DNA of 64,000 bases from Croceicoccus naphthovorans (GCF_001028705.1 NZ_CP011770.1:1429501-1493500); one strand, 5' to 3'; counted from the first letter of the stretch, positions 1 to 9,192 are shown. Program-made: numbers and translations. The notes: generated by a model not told the origin, from the letters alone.

Positions 1-242
1 GGATACGCGGTCAATGGCCCTATTTCATCGAGCTACCCGATCTGCCGCAGCCCGCATTCGCCGGCTATGGAATAGAAGGGGCCGCGCCGTACAGCACCGA
101 TACGCCCGATGGTGTTGGCGATAATTCTTTGGCTTATGTGCGCGTGGCAGGACAGGCCTGTACCTACAATGTGTGGAGCCGCCTTGGCCGCGCACACCTG
201 GAAGTCTTGCTGCAATCCCTTCGCCCCGGTGCCGTGGAATAG
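1..242 (+). CDS. Hypothetical protein, 3' end only
   Basis: An open frame runs in from the left edge (codons start at base 3) and ends with TAG at 240-242, giving about 79 residues. I do not recognise the family. The fragment has one Cys (ACTYNVW), a tyrosine/glycine-rich segment and a hydrophilic C-terminus, which would fit an exported or surface protein. Its stop lies 21 bp from the stop of the convergent small gene that follows. The start and N-terminus are outside the window. Confidence 0.55.
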   Translation, partial: IRGQWPYFIELPDLPQPAFAGYGIEGAAPYSTDTPDGVGDNSLAYVRVAGQACTYNVWSRLGRAHLEVLLQSLRPGAVE

Positions 243-262
243 GCACCGGGGCGGTAGATCGA

Positions 263-547
263 TCAGCGCTGGGCGACCGTTACGATCGGGTGGGGACCGA
301 TTTCGCTGCGGTCGAACGAGATGCGGTTGCCGTCATAATGACCGCGAACCTTGTCGTCCGATACGTAGAGGCGGAAACGGGTTCCGTCCTTTTCCTTGCC
401 GATGATAACGGTAACATCGCCGCGCTGCTGAGTGGTGTAGCTGAATTCCGTGCCTTCGCGCGTGAACTGCTCGCTCTCGGCCTTGGCAAGGCTGGGCGTG
501 GCGATCAGGGCAGAGGCGATGGCGAGAGAGAGAGTAATCTTTTTCAT
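263..547 (-). CDS. Small secreted hypothetical protein (94 aa)
   Basis: The first ~22 residues form a clear Sec signal peptide (MKK, hydrophobic core, A-x-A site near SLAKA). The remaining ~70 residues are polar and beta-rich with regularly spaced charged residues and no cysteines. A Shine-Dalgarno-like AGGAA lies just upstream of the ATG and supports this start. The protein is probably periplasmic. I do not recognise a family and assign no function. It is convergent with the truncated gene at the left edge. Confidence 0.7.
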   Translation of the reverse strand: MKKITLSLAIASALIATPSLAKAESEQFTREGTEFSYTTQQRGDVTVIIGKEKDGTRFRLYVSDDKVRGHYDGNRISFDRSEIGPHPIVTVAQR

Positions 548-746
548 GAAGCAATTCCTTTTTGCTATGGGATTGCCTCAGGTCATCCACTGTCTTTGTG
601 AGATTTAGGATGCATGGAATGGTGCGTTGCAGCAAATGCAATAACCGCATCTCGGTTGCGTTCTTCGCAACTGCACAATTGACGGATCGCTAACCAGCGG
701 CGCGCAAAGGCGTTTCGCACCCCGCCGGTTCGCGGTTTCGTAGTCT

Positions 747-2210
747 TCAGAACAATCCGGGCACTTCGCGCTGCGCCGTCGTCGGGCGCTCTGGCTGCAG
801 CACGCGGCGTCCGCCCGCCGATTGCGCGCTCTGCGCTCCGCCAACGATGGCCGTACAGCTTCGGCCCGCCAGGAAATCGAGAGCACCGGCAACCGACGCC
901 TCTTGCGGGTCGCCAAGCTGGCGGAAAATGTCGTCGTTGGCGCGGCAGGTTACCGGCACAGTCGTCGCAAGGCCGTCGAAATAGTCGGCGTTGCCGTCGG
1001 CGTTCTCGGTCCGGAAGGTGACGACGCGCATTCGTTGGTCGCATGCTGCGTTGTCGAAGCCGTATTGCCCCACGGGCTTGCCATAGGTGTTGGTGCCGAC
1101 CAGCGCCATGTTCGTGCCGAGGTAGGGGATCATCGAATTGATCACCAGCTCGCTGGCAGATGCGCTGCTCGTCGTGCCGATGAAGGCGATCTTCATCGGG
1201 GTTATCGATTGCGGCTGGGGGCTGAAATATTCGGTGGTGTTAAGGGAGGCTTTCGAAGGACGCAGCGTCGTTCGGCTGAACACCTCACCGTTCTTGTCCC
1301 GGCCTAGCAGGTTGCCCATCAGATCGGCGATGGAGACAAGCCCCCCGCCGTTATACCGCAGGTCGATGATGACCCGGTCGATACCCTGATTGCGGAAGGT
1401 CTGGAATGCCGCCCTCAGATCGGGCTCTGCCGTATCGATAAAGGTGCGCAGGTTGATATAGCCGACCTTGGTCCCGTTATCGTCGATAACCTTCGCGCCA
1501 TAGCGGTCGGAAACCGGATCAAGCGCATAGTCGGTCTTGGTCAGTGCAACCGTGGATTCTACACCTGCTGCCGTTCGAATACGCATGTAGCGCGTAACGC
1601 CGCTGTCCGATGGACCGAGCGCATCGCTGAACGCATAGGGTCCGCCGCCTTCCATTATGTCGAACGTGTCGCGCATGGTTCCGGCACTCGTTCCTACGGC
1701 AAGAATGCGGGTTCCACGATCGAGGCCGCCGTTCAATGCGGGCGCATTCTCAAACGCCTCTATCACATAGACCGCGTTGTTCACGGTGTCGTAGCCGAGC
1801 CGGATGCCGAAACCGGCCTGTGAGCCGGAGGAGTAATAGGCATTTTCCTCGGCAATCGAAGTTACGTAGGTGAAGTACCGGTCCTTACGCTGATCGCGGG
1901 CGGGTTTTACCAATGCGTCAATATAGTCCTGCACCGTCGCGTAGGTGGAGGCATTGACCGATTTGTCGATCAGATCGGGGAAAAGGTACCACTCGTCGAT
2001 CTTGGCAAGGGCAAAAGCCTTTTGATCCGCGAGCGAGCAGGCCGCTGTCGTGCTGGTCGGCGTGGGTGTGGGCGTGCCGCTGATCGGGCTGCCGCCGCTG
2101 CCCGATGAAGATCCACCGCCTCCGCCGCAGGCAGCCAGAAGCGCAGTTGCGGCGATTGCTGCTGAAAACTTCGATGCTTTCAAGGTTTCGTTCCCATCCC
2201 GTAGGCGCAT
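747..2210 (-). CDS. S41-family peptidase, lipoprotein
   Basis: A 487-residue protein with an N-terminal lipoprotein signal: hydrophobic stretch then LLAAC followed by a Gly/Ser-rich linker, so membrane anchored. The middle holds a degenerate PDZ-like region, followed by the S41 (C-terminal processing protease, tail-specific protease) catalytic domain. The motif GTTSSASASELV carries the expected nucleophilic Ser, and GTNTYGKPVGQ the expected catalytic Lys context. Such enzymes cut C-terminal tails of periplasmic or outer-membrane proteins. The glycine run right after the lipobox is common in sphingomonad surface lipoproteins. It is transcribed alone, convergent with nothing close. Substrate unknown. 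Confidence 0.85.
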   Translation of the reverse strand: MRLRDGNETLKASKFSAAIAATALLAACGGGGGSSSGSGGSPISGTPTPTPTSTTAACSLADQKAFALAKIDEWYLFPDLIDKSVNASTYATVQDYIDALVKPARDQRKDRYFTYVTSIAEENAYYSSGSQAGFGIRLGYDTVNNAVYVIEAFENAPALNGGLDRGTRILAVGTSAGTMRDTFDIMEGGGPYAFSDALGPSDSGVTRYMRIRTAAGVESTVALTKTDYALDPVSDRYGAKVIDDNGTKVGYINLRTFIDTAEPDLRAAFQTFRNQGIDRVIIDLRYNGGGLVSIADLMGNLLGRDKNGEVFSRTTLRPSKASLNTTEYFSPQPQSITPMKIAFIGTTSSASASELVINSMIPYLGTNMALVGTNTYGKPVGQYGFDNAACDQRMRVVTFRTENADGNADYFDGLATTVPVTCRANDDIFRQLGDPQEASVAGALDFLAGRSCTAIVGGAQSAQSAGGRRVLQPERPTTAQREVPGLF

Positions 2211-2267
2211 TGCCCGACATATGATCTCATATGCAACGACTTAGGTGAACTATTGATGACCGCCAAG

Positions 2268-2888
2268 TCAGACGATATCGCCGCCGTCGATCAAGGCGCG
2301 AGCGATAATTCCAAGGCTGCGTTGCATCTGCGCCAGCGGCAGCGTGGAAGCAGCCGTGGCCGCCAAGTCGGTATCGGGCAGGGCGGGCAGATGTACGAAC
2401 AATCCCGGCGGCGCGTCGATCCCGGCGCAGGGCCCTGATAAGGCAGCGTGGTAGATATGGTTGCAGACATAGCCGCCCGCATCGTCCGATAGTGCGGCAG
2501 GAAGCCCGGCGACGCGCAGGCTCTGTGCAATAGCTGCAATATTGGCGGCGGTTTCATGCGCTTCGGCCATTAACGGATCGGGAGCATCAGGAAACCGGCC
2601 CGCGGCGTCCGGCCGATCCGGCAGGCACGCCTGCGTTGCCCGCGCCTCCAGCGTTATGCAGGTGGCGCGGTGGCTGTAGCCGGTCATTATTATCGCCGCC
2701 GGTCGTTCGGTCAGCGCTTGCAATAGCGTTTCCGGGGCGCGGCGATATTCGGTCGGCAACAGGATACGTTGCGCTTGCTCCAGGATCGTGTCGCCGGAAC
2801 TGGGAAGCGATTCCAAAAGCGTCCGCGTGGGATTGTCGGCAACCCCGGGGAACGGCGCGAATGCGGTTATGACGATGGGGCGGGGCAT
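2268..2888 (-). CDS. pcp: Pyroglutamyl-peptidase I (peptidase C15)
   Basis: A cytoplasmic cysteine peptidase that removes N-terminal pyroglutamate. The family's fixed elements are visible: the opening PRPIVITAFAPF, an active-site Glu in TLEARAT, the nucleophile Cys in GGYVCNHIYH, and the catalytic His in FVHLPALP. I place the start at the ATG at 2888, which gives about 206 residues, close to the usual ~215; a 12-residue longer form from 2924 is also open. It is a single gene on the minus strand, divergent from the next plus-strand gene. Confidence 0.85.
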   Translation of the reverse strand: MPRPIVITAFAPFPGVADNPTRTLLESLPSSGDTILEQAQRILLPTEYRRAPETLLQALTERPAAIIMTGYSHRATCITLEARATQACLPDRPDAAGRFPDAPDPLMAEAHETAANIAAIAQSLRVAGLPAALSDDAGGYVCNHIYHAALSGPCAGIDAPPGLFVHLPALPDTDLAATAASTLPLAQMQRSLGIIARALIDGGDIV

Positions 2889-3124
2889 GCGTGAGGCTAT
2901 CGTTTGCAATTCGAAAGCCGTCAAGCATGGCTGTTCAAATTAAGCGCAGATGAACGGAATAGCGCTTTGGGTGAATGCCTCATGAACCGAAGAATTACTC
3001 TCGGTTCATGCTCGTTACTTTCCGAATTAGGGATTTTCGTCTTGTCGTTCAGATCTATTCGGCTTGCCGCATTTTCGCCCGATTTGCTGGACCCGTTTCT
3101 GACAAGCCCTGTTAACCTTTCGAT

Positions 3125-4162
3125 ATGAAGACGAACGCTCACACCCTCCATTCGGCCGGTTCCGCGATTGCCGCGGCGTTGGCCTTGGCTGCAACCCCCT
3201 CGATCGCGCAGGAGGCGTCGCAGCTTCCGCAAGACATCGTGGTCCCTACCGTGCCCCAGACGACCGTTCCGCTCGTCGTGGCCAGCGAACCCGCGACCAC
3301 CACTACGCAACCGATCGTGATCCCCAATGTTGCAGCAACCAGTGAACCCATGGTTGAGCCGATCGCCGAGCCCGAACCTGTTGCGGAAACTGCTCCGGCC
3401 GCCACATCGACATCGCGCAGCACGACTACACGACGCGTCGGGCCGGTTGCTCCAGCCGATCCATCGCCCATCTCGGCGGATAATATTATCGCCGAAACCT
3501 CGGCTGCCGACGTTCCGTTGATTGACGACGGGGAGGGCGCAGAAGCCTCCGCAGCGCTGCCTACCAGTGATGTTGCCACGCCAGCACCGATCACGACCGG
3601 CAACGAAGGATCGAAAGCGAATGCCGATCTGGTGATGGCGGGCGGTGCGGCTGCCCTTGGATTTGGATTTATCGGCCTTTTGATGGCGGGTTCGGCGCGT
3701 CGCAGGCGCCGGAACCGCGCCGGGACGGTGGCCGCCGCGCAGACGGAACCGGTCGGTCGGCTGTTCGAGCCGAAGGACCGTGCGGTGAAGTCTGCAACGG
3801 TTGCCTCCGTCCCGGCATCTGAGAACGTGCGCGAAACTGCGCCGGTTCGGACTGCGGCGATACCGGAAGGCGGTTTATCGTGGTCCAGCAAATGGAACGA
3901 TCAAGGCTACGTCAATGCGTCACCCACCTTGGCCGCTGCACCCGCTGCTGCACTGCCCAAGGATGCGGAAGGACGCCGCCGTTTGATCGACCGGCTCACG
4001 TATGCGCAGCCTGACGAGACGATCCCGTTCCACTCGCCAAAGGCCCGCCGCCGCCGTGCGCGCCTGATCGTTCAGACCTTGCGCCAGAAGATGCGCGAGC
4101 AGCCGAATCTTGATTTCGGACGCTTCTATCGATCCTTCGGACGGCGCAATGCCTACGCATAA
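3125..4162 (+). CDS. Hypothetical single-pass membrane protein with signal peptide
   Basis: A 345-residue protein. Residues 1-29 look like a signal peptide ending SIAQE. Residues 30-170 are a low-complexity Pro/Ala/Thr-rich stretch, probably an extended periplasmic spacer. Residues ~175-195 form a glycine-rich transmembrane helix followed at once by an RRRRRNR stop-transfer cluster. The remaining ~140 residues would be cytoplasmic and contain several Arg-rich helices near the end. I recognise no catalytic domain. A rho-independent terminator follows. The 200 bp upstream of the gene shows no other feature. Confidence 0.65.
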   Translation: MKTNAHTLHSAGSAIAAALALAATPSIAQEASQLPQDIVVPTVPQTTVPLVVASEPATTTTQPIVIPNVAATSEPMVEPIAEPEPVAETAPAATSTSRSTTTRRVGPVAPADPSPISADNIIAETSAADVPLIDDGEGAEASAALPTSDVATPAPITTGNEGSKANADLVMAGGAAALGFGFIGLLMAGSARRRRRNRAGTVAAAQTEPVGRLFEPKDRAVKSATVASVPASENVRETAPVRTAAIPEGGLSWSSKWNDQGYVNASPTLAAAPAAALPKDAEGRRRLIDRLTYAQPDETIPFHSPKARRRRARLIVQTLRQKMREQPNLDFGRFYRSFGRRNAYA

Positions 4163-4220
4163 GCGCTTAAAAAGCCCCCTCCGGCGCGTAATCGCCGGGG
4201 AAAACCGGGCAAAACGGATT

Positions 4221-4249
4221 GGGCGCCCCTCGCAGGGGGGCGCCTTTTT
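4221..4249 (+). terminator. Rho-independent terminator
   Basis: A GC-rich inverted repeat (GGCGCCCCT / AGGGGGGCGCC with a CGC loop and a small bulge) is followed by TTTTT. It lies about 60 bp after the stop of the preceding membrane-protein gene and ~50 bp before the next start. Confidence 0.75.
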
Positions 4250-4297
4250 CCATATGTCCGAAGATGAACACCGTTTGCTTCAAGAGTTCGATACGTA

Positions 4298-4882
4298 ATG
4301 CCCAAGTCCTGTCCCGCCTGGCTCGAAAACGCCCTCGGCACCGCGCACGATGGCGCTGGTGATCTGACGGTTGCCGCCGTTGGCGCGGAAAAGCTGCTGG
4401 GCGCTGGCGGACTGAAGCTGACCAGTGCCGCGTTCCAGAGTGGCGAGGGTCTGGATCCTTCGTTCACCGCCGATGAAGAAGACGCGGTCGCGCCGCCTCT
4501 GGAGTGGAGCCAGCCACCTGCCGGGACGATGGAAATGGCCGTCGTGGTCGAGGATGTTAGCGCCGATGCGCGTTGTCACTGGCTCGTCTGGGGCATCGCG
4601 CCGCAGCGGGGCAAGCTGATGGAAGGCGAAACTCCCCCGCGCACTGGCAAAAACGGTGCTGGCAATTCCGACTGGTTGCTGCCCGCGCTTGAAGATGAGG
4701 ACGAACATACGTTCGTGTTTCAGCTCTTCGCGCTGGACACGCCTCTTTCGCTTAGCCCCGGTGCATCGCGCAAGGCGCTGGTCGAGGCGATGGACGGGCA
4801 CGTTGTGGGGGTATCGTTGCTTACCGCAACTTACGCTCGCGAGAAGGAAATTGAGGATTGGGACGACATCGACCTGGAATGA
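4298..4882 (+). CDS. YbhB/YbcL-family (PEBP-like) protein
   Basis: A 194-residue cytoplasmic protein of the phosphatidylethanolamine-binding / Raf-kinase-inhibitor-like family. Evidence is the core PPLEWSQPP, the block CHWLVWGI, and a late HTFVFQLFALD strand, which sit in the usual order. The N-terminal ~40 residues precede the domain and look less conserved. Bacterial members have no settled function. It is followed at 44 bp by the SWIB gene on the same strand, possibly co-transcribed. Confidence 0.8.
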   Translation: MPKSCPAWLENALGTAHDGAGDLTVAAVGAEKLLGAGGLKLTSAAFQSGEGLDPSFTADEEDAVAPPLEWSQPPAGTMEMAVVVEDVSADARCHWLVWGIAPQRGKLMEGETPPRTGKNGAGNSDWLLPALEDEDEHTFVFQLFALDTPLSLSPGASRKALVEAMDGHVVGVSLLTATYAREKEIEDWDDIDLE

Positions 4883-4926
4883 GCCGGGTGCGATCAATCG
4901 ATCCCGTTTGAAAGGGAGCCAAGAGC

Positions 4927-5178
4927 ATGGCCGCCAAGAACAATGCGATCAACAAGCCGGTTGCGGTTTCTCCGACGCTGGAAACCGTCGTCGGCAAGGG
5001 CCCGATGTCGCGCGGTGAAGTGACTTCGAAGGTGTGGGAATACATCAAGAAGCACGACCTGCAGGCCAAGGACGACAAGCGCATGATCGAGCCCGACGCC
5101 AAGCTGGGCGCGGTGATCGGCAACGAGAAGATTTCGATGTTCAAGATGACCGCTGCGGTGTCGAAGCACCTCGGCTAA
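4927..5178 (+). CDS. SWIB/MDM2-domain protein
   Basis: An 83-residue protein, essentially one SWIB/MDM2 domain. The features are GPMSRGEVTSKVWEYIKKHDL followed by the basic DDKRMIEPDAKL segment and a C-terminal helix. In bacteria such stand-alone domains are found in alphaproteobacteria and chlamydiae; a role in DNA or chromosome binding is only suggested by homology. A good ribosome binding site (AAGGGAG) precedes the ATG. Its stop overlaps by a few bases the stop of the convergent DoxX gene. Confidence 0.85.
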   Translation: MAAKNNAINKPVAVSPTLETVVGKGPMSRGEVTSKVWEYIKKHDLQAKDDKRMIEPDAKLGAVIGNEKISMFKMTAAVSKHLG

Positions 5179-5624
5179 GTCCGTGATTCCGTCCGGCGGG
5201 GCCAGCCGATGACCCCGCCGGACCACAGGGCCGCCCAGATCAGCGCCGGTTGCAGCAGCATCCGGGGTATGTGGTAGGCCCAGATGATCGTGGCATCCCA
5301 GCCACCGTAGGGCTGTGCGAAATCGATCAGCATGTGATTGACGTTTGCGGGCCAGACGCACAGCGCATAGAGCGCCAGACCGACTGCGCCTGCCTTGCGC
5401 AGCGACAGGTTCCACGGCTGGATCAACGCGATCGCGCCGGCCGCCTCTGCGATGCCTGTCAGCAGGATGACTTGCTCCGGCTTCGGCACCCAATCCGGCG
5501 TTATTCTCAGAAACGGCGCGGGGGCCGCCAGATGCGCATAGCCTGCGATCAGGTAGAGCGCGGCAAGAAGCCAGCGCGTGATCCGCTTTCCCCCGGTTTC
5601 GGAACTGCTGCCTCGTCCATCCAT
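5175..5624 (-). CDS. DoxX-family membrane protein
   Basis: About 149 residues with four predicted membrane helices: RWLLAALYLIAGYAHL, VILLTGIAEAAGAIALI, AVGLALYALCVWPAN and ALIWAALWSGGVIGW. The helix pattern and the His/Pro-rich loop fit the DoxX family of small inner-membrane proteins, whose biochemical role is uncertain. I use the ATG at 5624; a start at 5660 would run into the divergent DUF72 gene's leader. Convergent with the SWIB gene. Confidence 0.7.
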   Translation of the reverse strand: MDGRGSSSETGGKRITRWLLAALYLIAGYAHLAAPAPFLRITPDWVPKPEQVILLTGIAEAAGAIALIQPWNLSLRKAGAVGLALYALCVWPANVNHMLIDFAQPYGGWDATIIWAYHIPRMLLQPALIWAALWSGGVIGWPRRTESRT

Positions 5625-5659
5625 TGGGCCATCATGCGCCTGCACTTGCGACTTCTGCA

Positions 5660-6403
5660 ATGACCATCCGCACCGGCATCGGCGGATGGACTTATGCGCC
5701 GTGGCGCGAAGCTTTTTATCCGGATGATCTGCGGCAGAAGGACGAACTGTCCTATGCCGCCGGAAAACTGGGCGCTATCGAGGTGAACGGCACTTTCTAT
5801 CGTCTGCAAAAGCCTGAAACGTTCGCAAACTGGCGTGCTCAGACGCCAGAGGGGTTCGCGTTCGCGTTAAAGGGATCGCGCTACATCGTGACCCGCAAGA
5901 AGCTGGCGCAAGCGGGTGAGGCAGTCGACCGGTTCTTTGCGCAAGGCATTGCGGAACTTGGTGACCGGTTGGGGCCGATCCTCTGGCAAATGCCGAAATC
6001 CCGCGCGTTCGATGCCGTAGATATGCGGGCGTTCTTCGACCTGCTGCCGGGCAAGGTCGACGGCTTGGCGGTGCGCCACGTTATCGAAGTGCAGAACGAG
6101 AGTTTTGCTTGCGCAGAATTCTACAATCTTGCGCGCAGATGCGGCATTGCGATTGCCTATATCGAGGCTCTTGAAGTGCCGACGATCGACGAACGCATCA
6201 CGGATTTTCGCTACGCACGGATAAAGACGATGCAGTCGCGGCTGAAGCGCGGCCTGCCCAGGGCCGATCTAGAGCGGCTTGCCGAGAAGGCGCTGACATG
6301 GGCTGAAGACGGTGGCGACGTTTTTGCGTTCTGCATTAACGGTGCGAAAGAACGGGCACCTGTCGCAGCGATGGCGCTGGCGAAACGGATCGCGACTGGT
6401 TGA
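5660..6403 (+). CDS. DUF72-domain protein
   Basis: About 247 residues of the DUF72 family (TIM-barrel-like fold, function unknown). The opening IRTGIGGWTYAPWREAFYP, the block KLGAIEVNGTFYRLQKPETF, and the later EVQNESFACAEFYNL are typical. The ATG at 5660 puts the family's N-terminus at residue 1; an upstream ATG at 5624 adds 12 unrelated residues. It is divergent from the DoxX gene and ends one base before the convergent ion-channel gene. Confidence 0.8.
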   Translation: MTIRTGIGGWTYAPWREAFYPDDLRQKDELSYAAGKLGAIEVNGTFYRLQKPETFANWRAQTPEGFAFALKGSRYIVTRKKLAQAGEAVDRFFAQGIAELGDRLGPILWQMPKSRAFDAVDMRAFFDLLPGKVDGLAVRHVIEVQNESFACAEFYNLARRCGIAIAYIEALEVPTIDERITDFRYARIKTMQSRLKRGLPRADLERLAEKALTWAEDGGDVFAFCINGAKERAPVAAMALAKRIATG

Positions 6404-6835
6404 CTATTTGCGGAGGTCGATCCGGCCCAGCATCTGCACGAAGTACGCGGTCGACCAGCCCAGCAGGATAATTCCGCAAATTCCTTCCAACGCGCCAACC
6501 ATGCGCCATTCCTTCGTCATCGCAACGTCGTCGTACCCGATCGCGCCGTAGGAGATGACCGAGTAATAGACCGCGGTTTCCAGCGTGGGCAGGGCATCGA
6601 CGATGCGGAAGAATGCCGCAAAGAGCCAGATCTCAATCCCATGCAGGATGAATAGCGCATAGACGATCGCCAGCGTCATCAGGATGCCGCGCACCGAGAC
6701 CGGGGGCAGGTGCGTGGCGCGCTGGCTCGATTCGGCGGGGTGGATGAAATGCGTCAGCAGCGCGAGCCCAAGGCCGTGCACGGTAACGCACAGCATAATC
6801 ATCGCCGTTGCCCAGCCAAGTTGCGGCAACAGCAT
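6404..6835 (-). CDS. Two-helix ion channel family protein
   Basis: About 143 residues with a first helix (WATAMIMLCVTVHGLGLALLT), further hydrophobic helices, a pore-loop segment and a last helix. The pore loop reads SYGAIGYDD where potassium channels of the Ion_trans_2 family have T-V/I-G-Y-G, so the filter motif is altered and selectivity is uncertain. I chose the ATG at 6835; a longer reading from 6910 adds an unlikely Arg-rich leader. Inner membrane. Confidence 0.65.
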   Translation of the reverse strand: MLLPQLGWATAMIMLCVTVHGLGLALLTHFIHPAESSQRATHLPPVSVRGILMTLAIVYALFILHGIEIWLFAAFFRIVDALPTLETAVYYSVISYGAIGYDDVAMTKEWRMVGALEGICGIILLGWSTAYFVQMLGRIDLRK

Positions 6836-6919
6836 CGTTATCGTCTGTTCGACGGCTTGTCCTTCCAATTGTCTCCTGCCTTCCGGCCCGACGCAATCGC
6901 GGGCCGCCATATGAAGTCA

Positions 6920-7336
6920 TCACGCCAACCGGCGCAGCGTTTCCAGATCGCGCGTGCCCGCGTAAAACCCCTCCAGCACGGCACCGAACTTCTCCGGCTT
7001 GCGCGCGGCACGTTCGAACAAGGTCATGCTGCTGCGAAGTTTCACGCTGTCGATGGGGCCGAACATATCGTCGGAAGACTTGCGCCCCCACCAATCCAGC
7101 ACGGCATCGCAACATTCTTCCAGGCGAGGGCCGAGAACATCATGTGCGACATAGGCACGCGCTTCGTCCAACCCGGAGATACCGTAGAAACGTGCCGTGT
7201 CGCTGCGACCCAGTCCGACCAATTGGGGGAAAACGAACCACATCCAATGGGTGCGTTTTTGCCCCGCGCGTAGCTCGTCCAATGCATCGGCATAGATGCC
7301 GTCCTGCGCTTCGACGAAGCGCGACAGGTTCGGCAT
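6920..7336 (-). CDS. DUF1810-domain protein
   Basis: About 138 residues of the DUF1810 (YbeD/calpastatin-like) family. The markers are LSRFVEAQDGIYADAL, then KRTHWMWFVFPQLVGLG, then SDDMFGPIDSVKLRSSMTLF. It is a cytoplasmic protein of unknown function. The ATG at 7336 gives the family-typical N-terminus. It stands first from the left in a run of minus-strand small genes, and its start overlaps the end of the next gene upstream, suggesting an operon. Confidence 0.85.
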   Translation of the reverse strand: MPNLSRFVEAQDGIYADALDELRAGQKRTHWMWFVFPQLVGLGRSDTARFYGISGLDEARAYVAHDVLGPRLEECCDAVLDWWGRKSSDDMFGPIDSVKLRSSMTLFERAARKPEKFGAVLEGFYAGTRDLETLRRLA

Positions 7337-7340
7337 CCGT

Positions 7341-7523
7341 TCAGTCCTTGTGCTCGGGAAGGCCCTTGCGACTGGTGGAGGCAAAGTCCTCCAGTTCCTT
7401 CTCGCTCATCGAATCGTACATCTCTTTCGAGGCGCCTTGCAGGTCTTCGACCTTGGTGTCGCCGCGTTTGGCGGAAAGGGCAGCGCCCGCCGCCTTTTGC
7501 TGGGCTTTGGACTGCGCGGGCAT
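7341..7523 (-). CDS. DUF3008 family protein (60 aa)
   Basis: A short, charged, helix-rich protein that begins MPAQSKAQQKAAGAAL and contains SKEMYDSMSEKELEDFA, both typical of DUF3008 (YdfB-like). Function unknown. Its ATG overlaps the TGA of the upstream DUF2945 gene (ATGA), so the two are probably translated together. Confidence 0.8.
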   Translation of the reverse strand: MPAQSKAQQKAAGAALSAKRGDTKVEDLQGASKEMYDSMSEKELEDFASTSRKGLPEHKD

Positions 7524-7747
7524 CAGTTCGCGGCCTCCAGCTCTGAACCCAGCTTCAGAACCTTGTCACCGTCCTCCTGCTTGATCAGGTAGGCGGGATT
7601 GTCCTCGCTGCCGTTTTTCTTGATCTTGCTGCCCTTCAGGGTGCGCTCAACCTCACGTTCGAAGCGCTCCTCGATTTGGCCCTTGGCTGTGCCGTTGCCC
7701 CAGCTCCATTGTACATGCTGGTCCTTGCGGAACTTGTTGTCCGCCAT
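7523..7747 (-). CDS. DUF2945 / hypervirulence-associated TUDOR-like protein
   Basis: A 74-residue basic protein. The pattern HVQWSWGNGTAKGQI followed by a charged helix and AYLIKQEDGDKVLKL fits the DUF2945 small SH3/Tudor-like family often found beside DUF3008 genes. Its start overlaps the stop of the one-helix protein gene upstream. The chain of overlaps from 7998 to 7336 points to one transcript. Confidence 0.8.
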   Translation of the reverse strand: MADNKFRKDQHVQWSWGNGTAKGQIEERFEREVERTLKGSKIKKNGSEDNPAYLIKQEDGDKVLKLGSELEAAN

Positions 7748-7998
7748 CACTCGGCGCTTTCGGCCGGGGCTGGATCGGTCGTGGTCGTTTCGACATCCGC
7801 AGCCGCGGGCGAACTGCTCAGTTCCGCGCCGCTGGGCGTCGGATCGTCAGCCGTTGCAGCGCCCGTTACCCAGACGATCGTCATCGCTGCCGCCGCCAGG
7901 AACAGGCTGATCAGCAGGACATAGCGTACGATGTGCGGCGTGCTGCCCGCGCGGGCTTCGGTGGTCGTGACGTCGACTTCGTCGCCGTGGCGTTCCAT
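7747..7998 (-). CDS. Hypothetical one-helix membrane protein (83 aa)
   Basis: The N-terminal ~22 residues are polar. One transmembrane helix follows (IVRYVLLISLFLAAAAMTIVWV), and then a Pro/Ala/Thr-rich acidic tail likely in the periplasm. No family is recognised. It is the first gene of the four-gene minus-strand run that includes DUF2945, DUF3008 and DUF1810. Confidence 0.6.
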   Translation of the reverse strand: MERHGDEVDVTTTEARAGSTPHIVRYVLLISLFLAAAAMTIVWVTGAATADDPTPSGAELSSSPAAADVETTTTDPAPAESAE

Positions 7999-8128
7999 AT
8001 TCTCAAACTCCTGTGTTCGATCGTGTTGCGACCGGTTGCGGCGCGCGGGTCATGCGCGCCGCCCTTCACACAGGAAAACGGGATTGCCGCCGGTTTCGTT
8101 CCGCGCCGATTGGCCGGAAGGGTCCAAA

Positions 8129-8971
8129 TCAGGGGCGAAGCAGCTCGTTGATGCTGGTTTTCGACCGGGTCTGCGCGTCTACGGTCTTCACGATAACCGC
8201 GCAGTACAGCGATGGTCCGGGCGTGCCATCTGGTAGCGGCTTGCCCGGCATCGCGCCAGGTACGACGACCGAATAGGGCGGTACCTTGCCCATGTGCACT
8301 TCGCCGGTTGCGCGGTCGACGATGCGGGTCGATGCGCCAAGATAGACGCCCATCGAAAGGACCGCACCCTCGCCGACATGCACGCCCTCTGCTACTTCGG
8401 CACGCGCGCCTATGAAGCAGTTATCCTCGATGATCACCGGTCCGGCTTGCAGCGGTTCCAGCACGCCGCCGATGCCCGCACCGCCCGACAGGTGGACGTT
8501 CTTGCCGATCTGCGCGCACGAACCGACGGTCGCCCAGGTGTCGACCATCGTGCCTTCGTCAACGAAAGCGCCGATGTTAACGAAACTGGGCATCAGCACC
8601 ACGCCCTTGGCGATGTACGAACCGCGACGCGCGACGGCACCTGGGACGACGCGGAAGCCGGCCTCGGCAAAGCGCGTGTCGCTCCAACCGGCGAACTTCG
8701 ACGGGACTTTGTCATAGGCCGGGGCACCGGCAGAACCGTCGGGCACGATCTCGTTATCGTTCAGGCGGAACGACAGCAGAACCGCCTTTTTCAGCCACTG
8801 GTTCACGACCCATTCGTCGCCCTGCTTCTCGGCCACGCGCGCCTCGCCCGAATCGAGCATGGCCAGCGCCTTTTCGACATTGGCGCGAACGTCCGTGCTT
8901 TCGGGCGTGACATTGGCGCGATCTTCGAAGGCGGCGTCGATGGCGGAGATCAGGCTGGCGTGGTCGGTCAT
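8129..8971 (-). CDS. dapD: 2,3,4,5-tetrahydropyridine-2,6-dicarboxylate N-succinyltransferase
   Basis: A 280-residue enzyme of the succinylase branch of lysine/diaminopimelate synthesis. It transfers succinate from succinyl-CoA to tetrahydrodipicolinate. The N-terminal helical domain is followed by left-handed beta-helix hexapeptide repeats: [50 protein letters not shown]. Length and order match the family. Cytoplasmic homotrimer in known members. A 130-bp gap separates it from the next minus-strand gene, with no terminator that I can see. Confidence 0.95.
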   Translation of the reverse strand: MTDHASLISAIDAAFEDRANVTPESTDVRANVEKALAMLDSGEARVAEKQGDEWVVNQWLKKAVLLSFRLNDNEIVPDGSAGAPAYDKVPSKFAGWSDTRFAEAGFRVVPGAVARRGSYIAKGVVLMPSFVNIGAFVDEGTMVDTWATVGSCAQIGKNVHLSGGAGIGGVLEPLQAGPVIIEDNCFIGARAEVAEGVHVGEGAVLSMGVYLGASTRIVDRATGEVHMGKVPPYSVVVPGAMPGKPLPDGTPGPSLYCAVIVKTVDAQTRSKTSINELLRP

Positions 8972-9192
8972 GGGGTCTGCGGCATCCTTGGCATAAAGCG
9001 GTACGAATTTCGCATTGCCGCCTAGTGCGCAAAACCCACGGGGGCAAGCCGAGCTTTGGACTATCAGGGTTGCACAAAGGGTCTCGCAAATTTCGCGGCG
9101 CTATTGCGAAGGTAAATATTCACCGAATATCCATCGTCTTGCGGGTATTCGCAATATCCGAAGGGGTCTGTTCGATCAAAAGGGTACGGGCA

